A DNA stretch of 64,000 bases from Microbacterium hydrothermale (lineage in GTDB: Bacteria; Actinomycetota; Actinomycetes; Actinomycetales; Microbacteriaceae), in the NCBI RefSeq assembly GCF_004854025.1, contig NZ_STGM01000001.1, forward strand, positions 372,001 through 436,000, read 5' to 3'. Below, piece after piece: positions 1 to 8,355 of the stretch. The position numbers and the translations under genes were made by a program. Position 1 is the first letter of the stretch, and the number at the start of each line of letters is the position of its first letter. The notes below the pieces were generated by a model that did not search any database, was not told the origin of the DNA, and worked only from the letters and a program-made list of their open reading frames with translations.

Positions 1-1639
1 TCGCGAAGCCCTGGTTGAACGCCTCCGAGGCGTGCAGGCGTTCGACGACGTCGGCGGGGAGGGGCTCGCCGGTGTCGATGTGGCGGGCGTAGTTCGCGAG
101 GATCTCGGGCCAGAGGATCCACATCTCGTTCACCTGGCTGGGGAACTCCACGAAGTCGCGGTAGACGGCCGTGCCGCCGAAGTGCGGGTAGGTCACCGTC
201 GCGAAGAGTCCGTGCAGGGCGTGACCGAACTCGTGGAAGAGGGTCGTGACCTCGTCGAGCGACAGCAGGGTCGGGGTGCCCGGAGCGGGCTTGTTGACGT
301 TGAGGTTATTGACCACGACCGGGGCCGTGCCGCGCAGGGCCGACTGCGTGACGATGGAGTTCATCCACGCGCCGCCGCGTTTCGTATCGCGGGTGTAGAG
401 ATCGAGCAGGAACAGCCCGAGTTCGCTGCCGTCGGCGTTGTGCACCTCGAAGACGCGGACCTCGGGGTGATAGCCCTGCAGGTCGTGGCGCTCGTTCACG
501 CGGATGCCGTAGAGCTGCTCCGCCGCGAAGAAGACGCCGTCGCGCAGCACCCGCTCGGCCTCGAACCAGGGCCGGAGCGCGGCGCGATCGAGGTCGTAGC
601 GCTCCGCGCGCACCTTCTCGGTGTAGAACGCCCAGTCGTGGGCGTCGATCCGGATGCCGTCGGCATCGGCAATCCGCTGGAGCGCGGCCTGCTCCTGGCG
701 GGCGTTGGCGGCGGCGGGGGCCGCGAGGCGTCGGAGGAGCGACGCGACGGCCTCGGGCGAACCCGCGGTCTGATCGGCGAGCACCGCGGCCGCGTGGGAG
801 GGGTAGCCCAGGAGCGCCGCGCGCTCGGCGCGCAGGCGGACGATCTCGCGCAGGACGGGCCGGTTGTCGTACTCGTTGTCGCGCGTCGCCCGCGCGCGGG
901 AGGCCTCGAGCAGGCGACGACGGCTCTCGCGGTTGGTCAGCGAGGCCAGATACGGGTGGCCGGTGTACAGCGTGAGCGTCACGACGTAGCGGCCGTCGAG
1001 ACCGCGGGCGGTCGCGGCCTGCGCCGCGGCCGAGAGCTCGCCGTCACCGAGACCGTCGAGCTCGGCGGCGTCGTCGAAGACCACGGCGAGGTCGTTCGTG
1101 TCGGCCAGGAGGTTCTTCTCGAACGTGTTGGTGAGGACCGACAGACGCTGGTTCAGGTCGGTCAGGCGTGTCTTCTGCGCGTCGTCGAGCCCCGCGCCCG
1201 CGAGGGACATCTCGCGGTGATGCCGCTCGACCAGGTACCGGCTCTCGGCATCGAGGTCGAGACCGTCGAGCTGCGCGTGGACCGCCGCGATACGGCTGTA
1301 CAGGGCGGCGTCGAGCTGGATGGCGTCGCGGTGCGCCGCCATGAGCGGGGCGAGCTGCTCCTCGACCAGCTGGATCTCGGGCGTCCCGTCGGCACCGGTG
1401 ACGGTGTAGAACGTGCGGGCGACGCGGTCGAGCAGTTCTCCGCTGCGCTCGAGGGCGACCAGCGTGTTCTCGAACGTGGGCTCCGCCGTCTGGGCGGTGA
1501 TCGCATCGACCTCCGCGCGCTGCGCCGCGAAGGCGGCGTGGAACGCGGGCAGGTAGTGCTCAACCGCGATGCTGCCGTAGGGCGGCAGGTCGTAGGGGAG
1601 TGCCGGCGGGGAGAGGAGGGGATTGGGGGCATCCGTCAT
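1..1639 (-). CDS. M3 family metallopeptidase (oligopeptidase A / Dcp type), partial
   Basis: Cytoplasmic zinc oligopeptidase of the thimet/Dcp family that trims short peptides. Translation begins MTDAPNPLL at 1639 and stays open to the left edge, giving 546 residues; the family is usually about 670-690, so roughly the last 130 residues are outside the window. The zinc-binding HEFGH lies at about residues 469-473 and the third ligand is probably Glu498 in DFVEFPSQ. The N-terminal three quarters is the helical lid domain. The start is supported by a TAGGCT box six bases upstream, which predicts a leaderless mRNA. It diverges from a winged-helix regulator, so the two may share control. Dcp and OpdA cannot be told apart confidently without the C-terminus. 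Confidence 0.9.
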   Translation of the reverse strand, partial: MTDAPNPLLSPPALPYDLPPYGSIAVEHYLPAFHAAFAAQRAEVDAITAQTAEPTFENTLVALERSGELLDRVARTFYTVTGADGTPEIQLVEEQLAPLMAAHRDAIQLDAALYSRIAAVHAQLDGLDLDAESRYLVERHHREMSLAGAGLDDAQKTRLTDLNQRLSVLTNTFEKNLLADTNDLAVVFDDAAELDGLGDGELSAAAQAATARGLDGRYVVTLTLYTGHPYLASLTNRESRRRLLEASRARATRDNEYDNRPVLREIVRLRAERAALLGYPSHAAAVLADQTAGSPEAVASLLRRLAAPAAANARQEQAALQRIADADGIRIDAHDWAFYTEKVRAERYDLDRAALRPWFEAERVLRDGVFFAAEQLYGIRVNERHDLQGYHPEVRVFEVHNADGSELGLFLLDLYTRDTKRGGAWMNSIVTQSALRGTAPVVVNNLNVNKPAPGTPTLLSLDEVTTLFHEFGHALHGLFATVTYPHFGGTAVYRDFVEFPSQVNEMWILWPEILANYARHIDTGEPLPADVVERLHASEAFNQGFA

Positions 1640-1651
1640 CGGTCCAGCCTA
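1640..1651 (-). promoter_or_regulatory. Leaderless promoter -10 for the M3 peptidase
   Basis: On the minus strand TAGGCT (1651-1646) is followed by six bases and then the ATG at 1639, so transcription should start at or next to the start codon. No Shine-Dalgarno lies between. No clear -35 was seen. Confidence 0.5.
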
Positions 1652-1683
1652 CGTCGCCACGACAACGGGGTGCAGAGAAGACG

Positions 1684-1718
1684 TTGCAAAAGACAGCTTG
1701 CAAAGATATCTTTGCACT
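1684..1718 (+). promoter_or_regulatory. Leaderless promoter of the winged-helix regulator
   Basis: TTGCAA (1684-1689), a 17-base spacer, TATCTT (1707-1712), then six bases to the ATG at 1719. The geometry predicts a transcript starting at the ATG itself. A TTGCAAAAG half-site at 1684 resembles the arm of the palindrome at 1699-1716. Confidence 0.6.
1699..1716 (+). promoter_or_regulatory. Perfect 18-bp palindrome, probable operator
   Basis: TGCAAAGATATCTTTGCA is identical to its reverse complement. It covers the -10 box and ends two bases before the regulator's ATG, in an AT-rich island of an otherwise GC-rich sequence. Such a position fits autorepression by the ArsR-like dimer encoded immediately downstream, and possibly effects on the divergent peptidase gene. 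The binding protein is inferred. Confidence 0.6.
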
Positions 1719-2309
1719 ATGACTCCGCCGCCCCGCGCTGAGCGCGTCCTCGATGCCGGAGCGCTCCGCGCCCTGGCGCACCCCCTGCGCGTCCGGTTGT
1801 ACGACATCCTCAGCCAATACGGTCCGCAGACGGCCAGCTCCCTCGCCGAGCTGACGGGGGAGTCGACGGGGGCGACGAGCTACCACCTGCGCGCTCTCGC
1901 ACGGCACGACCTCATCCGCGAGGTCGCCGGCCGCGGCACCGCGCGCGAACGCTGGTGGGAACGGCCCGCCGGAATGGTCACCCTCACGAACCCCGAGATG
2001 CAGAACACCCCCGCGGGGCGCGCCGTGATGGAAGCGGTCCAGTCCGAGACGCTCACCCTGCGCCACCAGCAGCTCATGCACTTCGCCGCCCACGGCTGGG
2101 ACGAGGCCGAACAATGGCGTGACGCCGCGATCATCTCGACGGCGACCGCGCGGCTGACGGCGGAGCAGTCGCGCGACCTCGTGCGGCGGATCCAGGCACT
2201 GGTCGACGAGACCGTCGCCCGCTACCGCGACCAGACCGGCGAGGGCGTCCGCCCCGTCACGATTCGCAACGACGTCTTCCCACTTCCGACCGAGAGGGGC
2301 TCCGCATGA
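1719..2309 (+). CDS. ArsR-like winged helix-turn-helix transcriptional regulator
   Basis: DNA-binding regulator of 196 residues. Residues about 13-75 form the winged helix: LRALAHPLRVRLYDIL is the characteristic first-helix segment and SYHLRALARHDLI the recognition helix, as in ArsR/SmtB-type and related HTH proteins. The remaining 120 residues have no recognised metal-binding cysteines, so a metal sensor is unlikely; the ligand is unknown. An in-frame upstream extension is possible, but the ATG at 1719 is chosen because the protein family starts here and a leaderless promoter ends exactly at it. The stop overlaps the next gene (ATGA), so the two should be cotranslated. A perfect palindrome covers its promoter, suggesting autoregulation. 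Confidence 0.85.
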   Translation: MTPPPRAERVLDAGALRALAHPLRVRLYDILSQYGPQTASSLAELTGESTGATSYHLRALARHDLIREVAGRGTARERWWERPAGMVTLTNPEMQNTPAGRAVMEAVQSETLTLRHQQLMHFAAHGWDEAEQWRDAAIISTATARLTAEQSRDLVRRIQALVDETVARYRDQTGEGVRPVTIRNDVFPLPTERGSA

Positions 2310-2518
2310 GCGCCGTCACGCACACCGTCTCGCTCCCGGGCCGTCCCACCCCCGTCGAAGCGGCGCTGCTCGCCCTCTCGCGCGCGGTCACGCGCTGGGC
2401 GGAGGAACGGATGCGCCGACGCGCGGACGCGATCGAGGCGGAGCCGGCGCGTCGAGCCGGGCGGTCCGCTTCGCAGGAGATGTCGGCGGATGCCGCGCGG
2501 TACCTGTTGCCGCGCTGA
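2306..2518 (+). CDS. Small hypothetical protein coupled to the regulator
   Basis: Seventy-residue protein starting in an ATGA overlap with the regulator gene, with GAGAGGGG as a plausible ribosome site inside the upstream gene. It is rich in Arg and Ala, predicted soluble and largely helical (EAALLALSRAVTRWAEERMRRR), with no signal peptide or known domain. The coupling to a transcription factor suggests a partner or accessory role, but nothing in the sequence defines one. The reading frame could in principle be a chance extension of a GC-rich region; the tight overlap and third-position GC favour a real gene. Confidence 0.6.
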   Translation: MSAVTHTVSLPGRPTPVEAALLALSRAVTRWAEERMRRRADAIEAEPARRAGRSASQEMSADAARYLLPR

Positions 2519-2525
2519 TCACAGA

Positions 2526-2581
2526 GGTCCCTGAGCTCGTCGAAGGGACCGGCGAGCCTTCGGCGGCTTCGACAGGCTCAG
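2526..2581. repeat. Palindromic dispersed repeat, two arms
   Basis: CTGAGCTCGTCGAAGG (within 2526-2550, itself flanked by GGTCC/GGACC) is followed by GCTTCGACAGGCTCAG (2566-2581), which is nearly its inverse. The same words recur at 11027-11050 and 11106-11130 inside the ileS leader. This looks like a REP-type intergenic palindrome; here it lies between convergent genes and may also terminate transcription. Confidence 0.65.
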
Positions 2582-2657
2582 ACACCTCCCGCTCCCACGC
2601 ACGAAGCCCGCCGACGCGCGAAAGCGTCGACGGGCTCCGTCGCTCCGGCGGGAGGGC

Positions 2658-2906
2658 TCAGGCGAACTCGGCGTCGTCGTCGTAGCGCACGACGACCTCG
2701 CCCGCGGCATCCTGGCTCACGATGACCCCCGTGTCGAGCTCGGCGACGGGGCGGCCCTCGAGGAAGGTCAGTGTCCAGCGCGGGGCGGGAGCGCTCAGAC
2801 CATCGGGGTTGAGGGCTGCCTCGACCGCGGCGATCTGCGCGTGCAGAACCTCGGGAACAGCCTTCGGCGGCTGCTCACGAGCGGTCCAACGGGTTCCGAG
2901 TTGCAT
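2658..2906 (-). CDS. Small conserved-looking protein coupled to valS
   Basis: An 82-residue soluble protein beginning MQLGTRWTAREQPPKAVPE and ending in an acidic tail (VRYDDDAEFA). It starts in a TGATG overlap with the end of valS and has a strong AGGAGG six bases upstream of its ATG, inside valS, so it is expressed with the synthetase. No signal peptide, membrane segment or known domain is visible. A mid-segment RWTLTFLEGRPVAELDTGVIV reads like a small beta-rich fold. Function unknown; the fixed position after valS is the only functional hint. Confidence 0.65.
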   Translation of the reverse strand: MQLGTRWTAREQPPKAVPEVLHAQIAAVEAALNPDGLSAPAPRWTLTFLEGRPVAELDTGVIVSQDAAGEVVVRYDDDAEFA

Positions 2907-5476
2907 CAGGCCTCCTGGGGTGCGAACACGATATCGGTGACGGTGGTGGAGTCGGCCTCGACGAACGAGATCTTCTCGATGCGTCCGACCGCGCGCAGGT
3001 CACCCTCGGCGAGACGCAGCGCCTCGACGTGGGGGCCCGACACGGTGAGCGAGGTCACCGGCGTCTTCTGCGAGGCCTTCGCCTCGGTCTTGGCGCGACG
3101 GATGCCGATGAGCGCGGCGCTCACCGCGGTCAGAACGGCGGGGTCTCCCTCCGAGCCGCTCGGCTCGGGCCACGCGGCGGTGTGCACGGAGCCCTCCTCG
3201 AACCACGACCACACCTCTTCGGACGCGAACGACAGCACGGGGGCGAACAGGCGCACCAGCGTCGACAGGGCCGTGCGCAGCGCGAGGGCCGCCGACGCCT
3301 GACCGGCGTCGGACTGGTCGTACGCGCGCTCCTTGACGAGCTCGAGGTAGTCGTCGCAGAACGTCCAGAAGAACGACTCCGTGATCTCGAGCGCCCGCGC
3401 GTGGTCATACGCCTCGAACGCGGCCGTGGCGTCGCGCACCACGGCATCCAGGGTCGCGAGCATCGACGCGTCGAGAGCGTGCGTGACCTCGGCTCCCTCG
3501 GGCACCGGGAACGACAGCACGAACTTCGCCGCGTTCAGCAGCTTGATCGCGAGGCGCCGACCGATCTTGACCTGCGTGGGGTTCTGGGGGTCGAAGGCCG
3601 CGTCGGTTCCGAGGCGGCTCGACGCCGACCAGTACCGCACCGCGTCGGAGCCGTGCTGCTTCAGGATGTCGGCGGGCGTGACCACGTTGCCCTTCGACTT
3701 CGACATCTTCTTGCGGTCGGGGTCGACAATGAAGCCCGAGATCGCGGCATCCGACCAGGGGCTCCGGTCGTCCTCCAGGGCGCTGCGCAGCATCGTCGAG
3801 AAGAGCCACGTGCGGATGATGTCCTGACCCTGCGGACGCAGGTCGAACGGCGACACGAGGTTCCACAGTTCCTCGTCGCGCTGCCAGCCGCCGGCCAGCT
3901 GCGGGGTGAGGGACGACGTCGCCCACGTGTCGAGGATGTCGCGCTCGGGGTCGAAGCCGCCGGGAACGCCCCGCTGGTCCTCGGTGTAGCCCGGGGGCAC
4001 GTCGGTGGTCGGGTCGACCGGGAGCGAGGCGAGGTCGGGGGTGAGCACGCGAGCGTAGTCGCGCTCGCCGTTCTCGTCGAGGCCGTACCAGACCGGGATC
4101 GGCACGCCGAAGAAGCGCTGGCGCGACACGAGCCAGTCGCCGGTCAGTCCGCTGGTCCAGTTCTCGAAGCGCACGCGCATGAAGTCCGGATGCCACGACA
4201 TCTCGCGACCGAGCGAGATCAGACGCTCGCGCAGCTCGGCATCCCGCGCGCCGTTGCGGATGTACCACTGGCGCGTCGACACGATCTCGAGCGGGCGGTC
4301 GCCCTTCTCGAAGAACTTCACGGGGTGCGTGAAGGGCTTGGGCGCGCCCTCCATGGCCCCGGAGTCCTGCAGCAGCTCGACGATGCGCTTCTTGGCGCTG
4401 AACACGGTCTTGCCCGCGAGCTCGCCGTACGCCGCCTTCGCGGCATCCGTCACGATCACCTCGGGGGCCTCGGCCACGATGCGGCCGTCCTTGCCGATGA
4501 TCGTGCGGTTGGGCAGGTCGAGCTCGCGCCACCAGATGATGTCGGTGACGTCGCCGAAGGTGCAGATCATGGCGATGCCCGAGCCCTTGTCCTTCTGCGC
4601 GAGCGGGTGCGCGAGCACGGGCACCTCGACGTCGAACAAGGGGGTGCGCACGGTCGTGCCGAACAGCGGCTGGTAGCGCTCGTCGTCGGGGTTCGCGACG
4701 AGGGCCACGCACGCCGGCAGCAGCTCGGGGCGGGTGGTCTCGATGAACACGTCGCCCGAGCCGTCGGTCTTGGCGAAGCCCACGCGGTGGTACGCCGCGG
4801 GCTGGTCGCGGTCCTCGAGCTCGGCCTGGGCGATCGCGGAGCGGAAGTCCACGTCCCACAGCGTCGGCGCGAGGGCCTGGTACGCCTCGCCGCGCTCGAT
4901 GTTGCGCAGGAACGCCAGCTGGCTCGTGCGGATCGAGTCGTCGGAGATCGTGCGGTAGGTCTGCGTCCAGTCGACGCTCAGGCCCAGCTCGCGGAAGAGA
5001 TCCTCGAACTGCTTCTCGTCCTCGACGGTCAGCTGCTCGCACAGCTCGATGAAGTTGCGGCGGCTGATGGGCACCTGGTCGGCGGCCTTGCTGCTCTTGT
5101 TGTCGCCGCCCGCGAACGGCGGGGTGAAGTCGGCGTCGTACGGGAGCGAGGGGTCGCAGCGCACGCCGTAGTAGTTCTGCACGCGGCGCTCGGTGGGGAG
5201 GCCGTTGTCGTCCCAGCCCATCGGGTAGAACACGGTCTTGCCGCGCATGCGCTCGAAGCGCACCTTCACGTCGGTGTGCGTGAACGAGAACACGTGCCCG
5301 ATGTGGAGGCTTCCGGATGCCGTCGGGGGCGGGGTGTCGACCGAGTACACGCCCTGCCGGCCGGCCTCGGCCGCGCGGATGCGGTCGAAGACGTAGGTTC
5401 CGCGCTCGCGCCACGCGGCATCCCACTTCTGCTCGAGGCCTTCCAGCGCGGGCTTGTCGGGAATGGTGGCAGCCAT
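2906..5476 (-). CDS. valS: Valine--tRNA ligase (ValS, type 2)
   Basis: Class Ia synthetase that charges tRNA-Val and edits mischarged threonine. It is 856 residues. HIGH is at about 58-61, the CP1 editing domain fills the middle, and KMSKS is at about 590-594, followed by the anticodon-binding helical domain. It lacks the long C-terminal coiled coil of the E. coli type and resembles the archaeal/rickettsial type 2 ValS common in Actinobacteria. The ATG at 5476 is chosen because GAGGAG lies seven bases upstream and the conserved N-terminus begins there; the open frame continues far upstream but without coding character. It overlaps the next small gene by one base. No T-box leader is seen before it, unlike ileS. 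Confidence 0.97.
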   Translation of the reverse strand: MAATIPDKPALEGLEQKWDAAWRERGTYVFDRIRAAEAGRQGVYSVDTPPPTASGSLHIGHVFSFTHTDVKVRFERMRGKTVFYPMGWDDNGLPTERRVQNYYGVRCDPSLPYDADFTPPFAGGDNKSSKAADQVPISRRNFIELCEQLTVEDEKQFEDLFRELGLSVDWTQTYRTISDDSIRTSQLAFLRNIERGEAYQALAPTLWDVDFRSAIAQAELEDRDQPAAYHRVGFAKTDGSGDVFIETTRPELLPACVALVANPDDERYQPLFGTTVRTPLFDVEVPVLAHPLAQKDKGSGIAMICTFGDVTDIIWWRELDLPNRTIIGKDGRIVAEAPEVIVTDAAKAAYGELAGKTVFSAKKRIVELLQDSGAMEGAPKPFTHPVKFFEKGDRPLEIVSTRQWYIRNGARDAELRERLISLGREMSWHPDFMRVRFENWTSGLTGDWLVSRQRFFGVPIPVWYGLDENGERDYARVLTPDLASLPVDPTTDVPPGYTEDQRGVPGGFDPERDILDTWATSSLTPQLAGGWQRDEELWNLVSPFDLRPQGQDIIRTWLFSTMLRSALEDDRSPWSDAAISGFIVDPDRKKMSKSKGNVVTPADILKQHGSDAVRYWSASSRLGTDAAFDPQNPTQVKIGRRLAIKLLNAAKFVLSFPVPEGAEVTHALDASMLATLDAVVRDATAAFEAYDHARALEITESFFWTFCDDYLELVKERAYDQSDAGQASAALALRTALSTLVRLFAPVLSFASEEVWSWFEEGSVHTAAWPEPSGSEGDPAVLTAVSAALIGIRRAKTEAKASQKTPVTSLTVSGPHVEALRLAEGDLRAVGRIEKISFVEADSTTVTDIVFAPQEA

Positions 5477-5579
5477 GGGGTACTCCTCGAGCGATATGGG
5501 CGGCACTGTGTGAGCGTGCCTGATGGGTGTGACCTCAACGATACCGGGGGTCGCGCGCGAGGCGGGAATCTTGCGTGAC

Positions 5580-5652
5580 TCGCCAGGAATTGTCGCTTCG
5601 CGTCCCCCAGGGCGACAATTCCTGGCGACTCGCGCGGAGGATGCGCGGCCGT
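5580..5652. repeat. Intergenic inverted repeat with conserved tail
   Basis: Two perfect 17-base arms, TCGCCAGGAATTGTCGC (5580-5596) and its inverse (5612-5628), enclose a 15-base loop. The right arm is followed by CGCGGAGGATGCGCG, which also follows the hairpin in unit 3 of the 110-bp repeats at 16903-17217 (units 1 and 2 carry close variants). It lies between the divergent valS and importer genes, so it is not a simple terminator for either. Confidence 0.7.
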
Positions 5653-5708
5653 TCGCTGCCGGCGAGCACCCTGCGCCGGGGTTTCCGCACCCGGTCCAGG
5701 AACCCCGG

Positions 5709-5714
5709 TAAGCT
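5709..5714 (+). promoter_or_regulatory. Possible -10 box for the peptide importer operon
   Basis: TAAGCT lies 35 bases upstream of the substrate-binding protein ATG, which has GAGGA as ribosome site. No convincing -35 is visible, so this is a weak call. Confidence 0.3.
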
Positions 5715-5749
5715 GAAAGCCTCCCCATCAGACCTTCCGAGGATTCCCC

Positions 5750-7363
5750 ATGCCTTCTCCGCTTTCGCGTCGCGTGCTGTCGGCGGTCGCCGTTGCGGCC
5801 GTCTCCGCCCTCTCTCTGTCCGCCTGCGCCGGGTCGGACCCCGCGGCATCCGGTGACGGCGAGATCGTCTGGGCGATCGAGGGAGCGAACCTGTCCGCCG
5901 GCAAGATGGACCCCCAGACCAGCCAGCTCGACGTCACCGCCATGGTGCAGCGCGCCGTGCTCGACTCGCTCGTGTTCCAGGAGGCCGACGGGTCGTTCTC
6001 GCCGTGGCTGGCTGAATCGTGGGACATCGAGGACGACGGCGCGAGCTACCTCTTCCGCCTGCGCACCGACGTGACGTTCCACGATGGGACCCCCTTCGAC
6101 GCCGCCGCGGTCAAGGCGAACTTCGACCGCATCGCCGACCCCGCGACCGCCTCGGCGCAGGCCGCGAGCATGCTCGGCGGCGACCTGTACGCGGGGACCG
6201 ACGTCGTCGACGAGCACACCGTGCGCGTGCGCTTCTCGCAGCCCTACGCGCCGTTCCTGCAGGCGGCGAGCACGGCCCTGCTCGGCTTCTACTCCCCGGC
6301 GGTGCTCGAGACCAAGGCCGACCAGCTCGCCGCGGGCGGCCCCGACGTCACGGTCGGCACCGGTCCGTTCGAGCTGACCGAGTACACGCCCGATCAGGAC
6401 ATCGTGTACACGCGCAACGATGACTACACCTGGGGCCCCGACGGCGCCGGGAAGCCCTCGTTCAAGACTCTGCGGGTCGACATCCTGCCCGAGGCCTCGG
6501 TGCGCGTCGGTGCGCTGTCGAGCGGTCAGGCCGATGTCGTGACGAACCTGCCGCCGAACCTCGTGTCGCAGGTGCCCGCCGACGACACCGTCCAGTCGAT
6601 CGCGTACCCCGGCCTTCCCTACTCGCTCTTCCTCAACGAGAAGTACGGCGTCTTCGCCGACGAGAAGGTGCGCCAGGCCTTTACGCGCGCGATCGACGTC
6701 GACACCGCCGTGGACGAGATCTTCTTCGGTCAGTACCCGCGGGCCTGGAGCATCCTCGGTGCCACCACCCCCGGTTACGACGCGAGCCTCGAGAACTCCT
6801 GGCCCTTCGATCAGGCCGCGGCCAATGCTCTGCTCGACGAGGCCGGCTGGACGGGACGGGATGCCGACGGCATCCGCACCAAGGACGGTCAGCGCCTCTC
6901 CGCGCGCTGGATCGCCTGGACCCCGGTGCCCGACGACCGCGCCGCCCTCGCGAACGCCGTGCAGAGCGACCTCAAGGCGGTCGGCTTCGACCTGCAGCGC
7001 GAGGTGCTCGAGCCGGGCGCCTACAACGAGCAGTACGGGCCGAAGACCTACGACGTTACCGACTGGGGCTTCTCGGGCGTCGACCCGGATCTGCTGCGCA
7101 GCCACCTCGCCACCGACGGGTTCCAGAACGCCTCGCAGGTGAGCGACCCCGCGATGGACGCGCTGCTGGAGCAGGGCGCCTCGACGACCGACCAGGCCGC
7201 GCGCGACGACGTGTACGCCCAGGTGCAGCAGTGGAACGCCGAGCACGCCGCGATCGTGCCCCTGTACAGCCCGACGCTCATCAGCGCCGTGCGTCCGGAC
7301 GTGTCGGGGCTGACGTTCGACCTGTACGGTCGTCCGCTGTTCGCGACCGCCTCCGTCGGCTGA
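5750..7363 (+). CDS. ABC transporter substrate-binding lipoprotein (peptide/nickel family 5)
   Basis: Extracytoplasmic solute receptor of an Opp/Dpp-type importer, 537 residues. Residues 1-26 are a lipoprotein signal: basic start, hydrophobic stretch, lipobox LSAC with Cys26 as the lipidated residue, so it should be anchored outside the membrane. The mature part has the SBP family 5 pattern (LAESWDIEDDGASYLFRLR, VTFHDGTPFDAAAVKANFDR, PYSLFLNEKYGVFADEKVRQA). It heads a tight cluster with two permeases and one fused ATPase. Ligand class is oligopeptide or a related small molecule; the sequence does not settle which. GAGGA lies upstream of the chosen ATG. Confidence 0.92.
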   Translation: MPSPLSRRVLSAVAVAAVSALSLSACAGSDPAASGDGEIVWAIEGANLSAGKMDPQTSQLDVTAMVQRAVLDSLVFQEADGSFSPWLAESWDIEDDGASYLFRLRTDVTFHDGTPFDAAAVKANFDRIADPATASAQAASMLGGDLYAGTDVVDEHTVRVRFSQPYAPFLQAASTALLGFYSPAVLETKADQLAAGGPDVTVGTGPFELTEYTPDQDIVYTRNDDYTWGPDGAGKPSFKTLRVDILPEASVRVGALSSGQADVVTNLPPNLVSQVPADDTVQSIAYPGLPYSLFLNEKYGVFADEKVRQAFTRAIDVDTAVDEIFFGQYPRAWSILGATTPGYDASLENSWPFDQAAANALLDEAGWTGRDADGIRTKDGQRLSARWIAWTPVPDDRAALANAVQSDLKAVGFDLQREVLEPGAYNEQYGPKTYDVTDWGFSGVDPDLLRSHLATDGFQNASQVSDPAMDALLEQGASTTDQAARDDVYAQVQQWNAEHAAIVPLYSPTLISAVRPDVSGLTFDLYGRPLFATASVG

Positions 7364-7377
7364 GCCCGGACCCTCGG

Positions 7378-8355
7378 ATGCCACGTTCCCGCTCGCGCGC
7401 CCTCGTCCGGCGCATCGCCGGGATCGTGGCATCCGTCGTCCTCGTGCTGTGGGGGGCGGCGACCCTGGCGTTCGCGGCGTTCCGCGTCATCCCGGGCGAC
7501 CCCGTGTCGGTCATGCTCGGCCCGCAGGCGCAGGTCGCGGAGTCCGTCAAGGCCGGGATCCGCAGCGACCTCGGCCTCGACCGGCCCGTGCTCGAGCAGT
7601 ACGCGACATTCCTGGCGCGCCTCGCGCGCGGCGACCTGGGGGAGTCGTACCAGTTGCGTCAACCGGTGGTCGAGGTGATCGGCCGCCAGCTCGGCCCGAC
7701 GCTGCAGCTCTCGGCGCTCGCGCTGGCCATCGCGGTGGTGCTGGCCCTGGCATCCGCCCTGCTCGTGCGCGGGCGCACCGGCCGGGCCGTGGCATCCGGG
7801 ATCGAACTGGTCGTGCTGTCGTCGCCGGTGTTCTGGACGGGCCTCGTGCTGTTGAGCGTGTTCTCGTTCCAGCTCGGATGGTTCCCGGTGTCGGGGGCGC
7901 GGGACGCCGCGGCGATCGTGCTGCCCGCGGTGACCCTGGCCCTTCCCGTCGCGGCCCTGCTGTCGCAGGTGCTGCGCGACGGGGTCGAGGCGGCCGAGCG
8001 CGAGCCGTTCCTTCTGACGGTGCGGGCGCGCGGGGCGACGCCGCTGCGCGAGAGCGTGCACCACACGCTGCGGCACGCGGGCGTCGGGGGAGTCACGCTC
8101 GCCGCTTACCTCGTGGGCTCGCTGCTGGGCGGCGCGGTGCTGGTCGAGACGGTGTTCGCGCGACCGGGGATCGGCCGCGTGACCCTCACGGCCATCACCG
8201 ATCGCGATCTGCCCGTGATCACCGGGGTGATCCTGCTGAGCGCCCTCGTGTTCGTCGTGGTCAACACGCTCGTCGACCTCGTCGTGCCCCTGCTCGACCC
8301 GCGCCTGCGCACCGACCGGACGGCGCTGCGCGTGCGGGCGGGGGTCCCCGCGTGA
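7378..8355 (+). CDS. ABC transporter permease, DppB/OppB type
   Basis: Inner-membrane permease of 325 residues. The N-terminal TM segment is followed by the DppB signature FRVIPGDPVSVMLGPQAQ and the long periplasmic stretch with LGLDRPVLEQYATFL and RGDLGESY. Further TM segments follow, and the cytoplasmic EAA-type loop REPFLLTVRARGAT contacts the ATPase. It starts 14 bases after the binding protein and overlaps the next permease by four bases (GTGA), so the cluster is one operon. Confidence 0.92.
   Translation: MPRSRSRALVRRIAGIVASVVLVLWGAATLAFAAFRVIPGDPVSVMLGPQAQVAESVKAGIRSDLGLDRPVLEQYATFLARLARGDLGESYQLRQPVVEVIGRQLGPTLQLSALALAIAVVLALASALLVRGRTGRAVASGIELVVLSSPVFWTGLVLLSVFSFQLGWFPVSGARDAAAIVLPAVTLALPVAALLSQVLRDGVEAAEREPFLLTVRARGATPLRESVHHTLRHAGVGGVTLAAYLVGSLLGGAVLVETVFARPGIGRVTLTAITDRDLPVITGVILLSALVFVVVNTLVDLVVPLLDPRLRTDRTALRVRAGVPA

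Noticed and set aside
5477-5579. T-box or other riboswitch before valS
   Set aside because: No T-box core or specifier loop was found on the minus strand upstream of the valS start.
2906-7432. Very long minus-strand open frame extending far upstream of valS
   Set aside because: The part beyond 5476 runs antisense to the importer genes, has no family resemblance and lies above a good ribosome site and conserved start for ValS. High GC leaves few chance stops.
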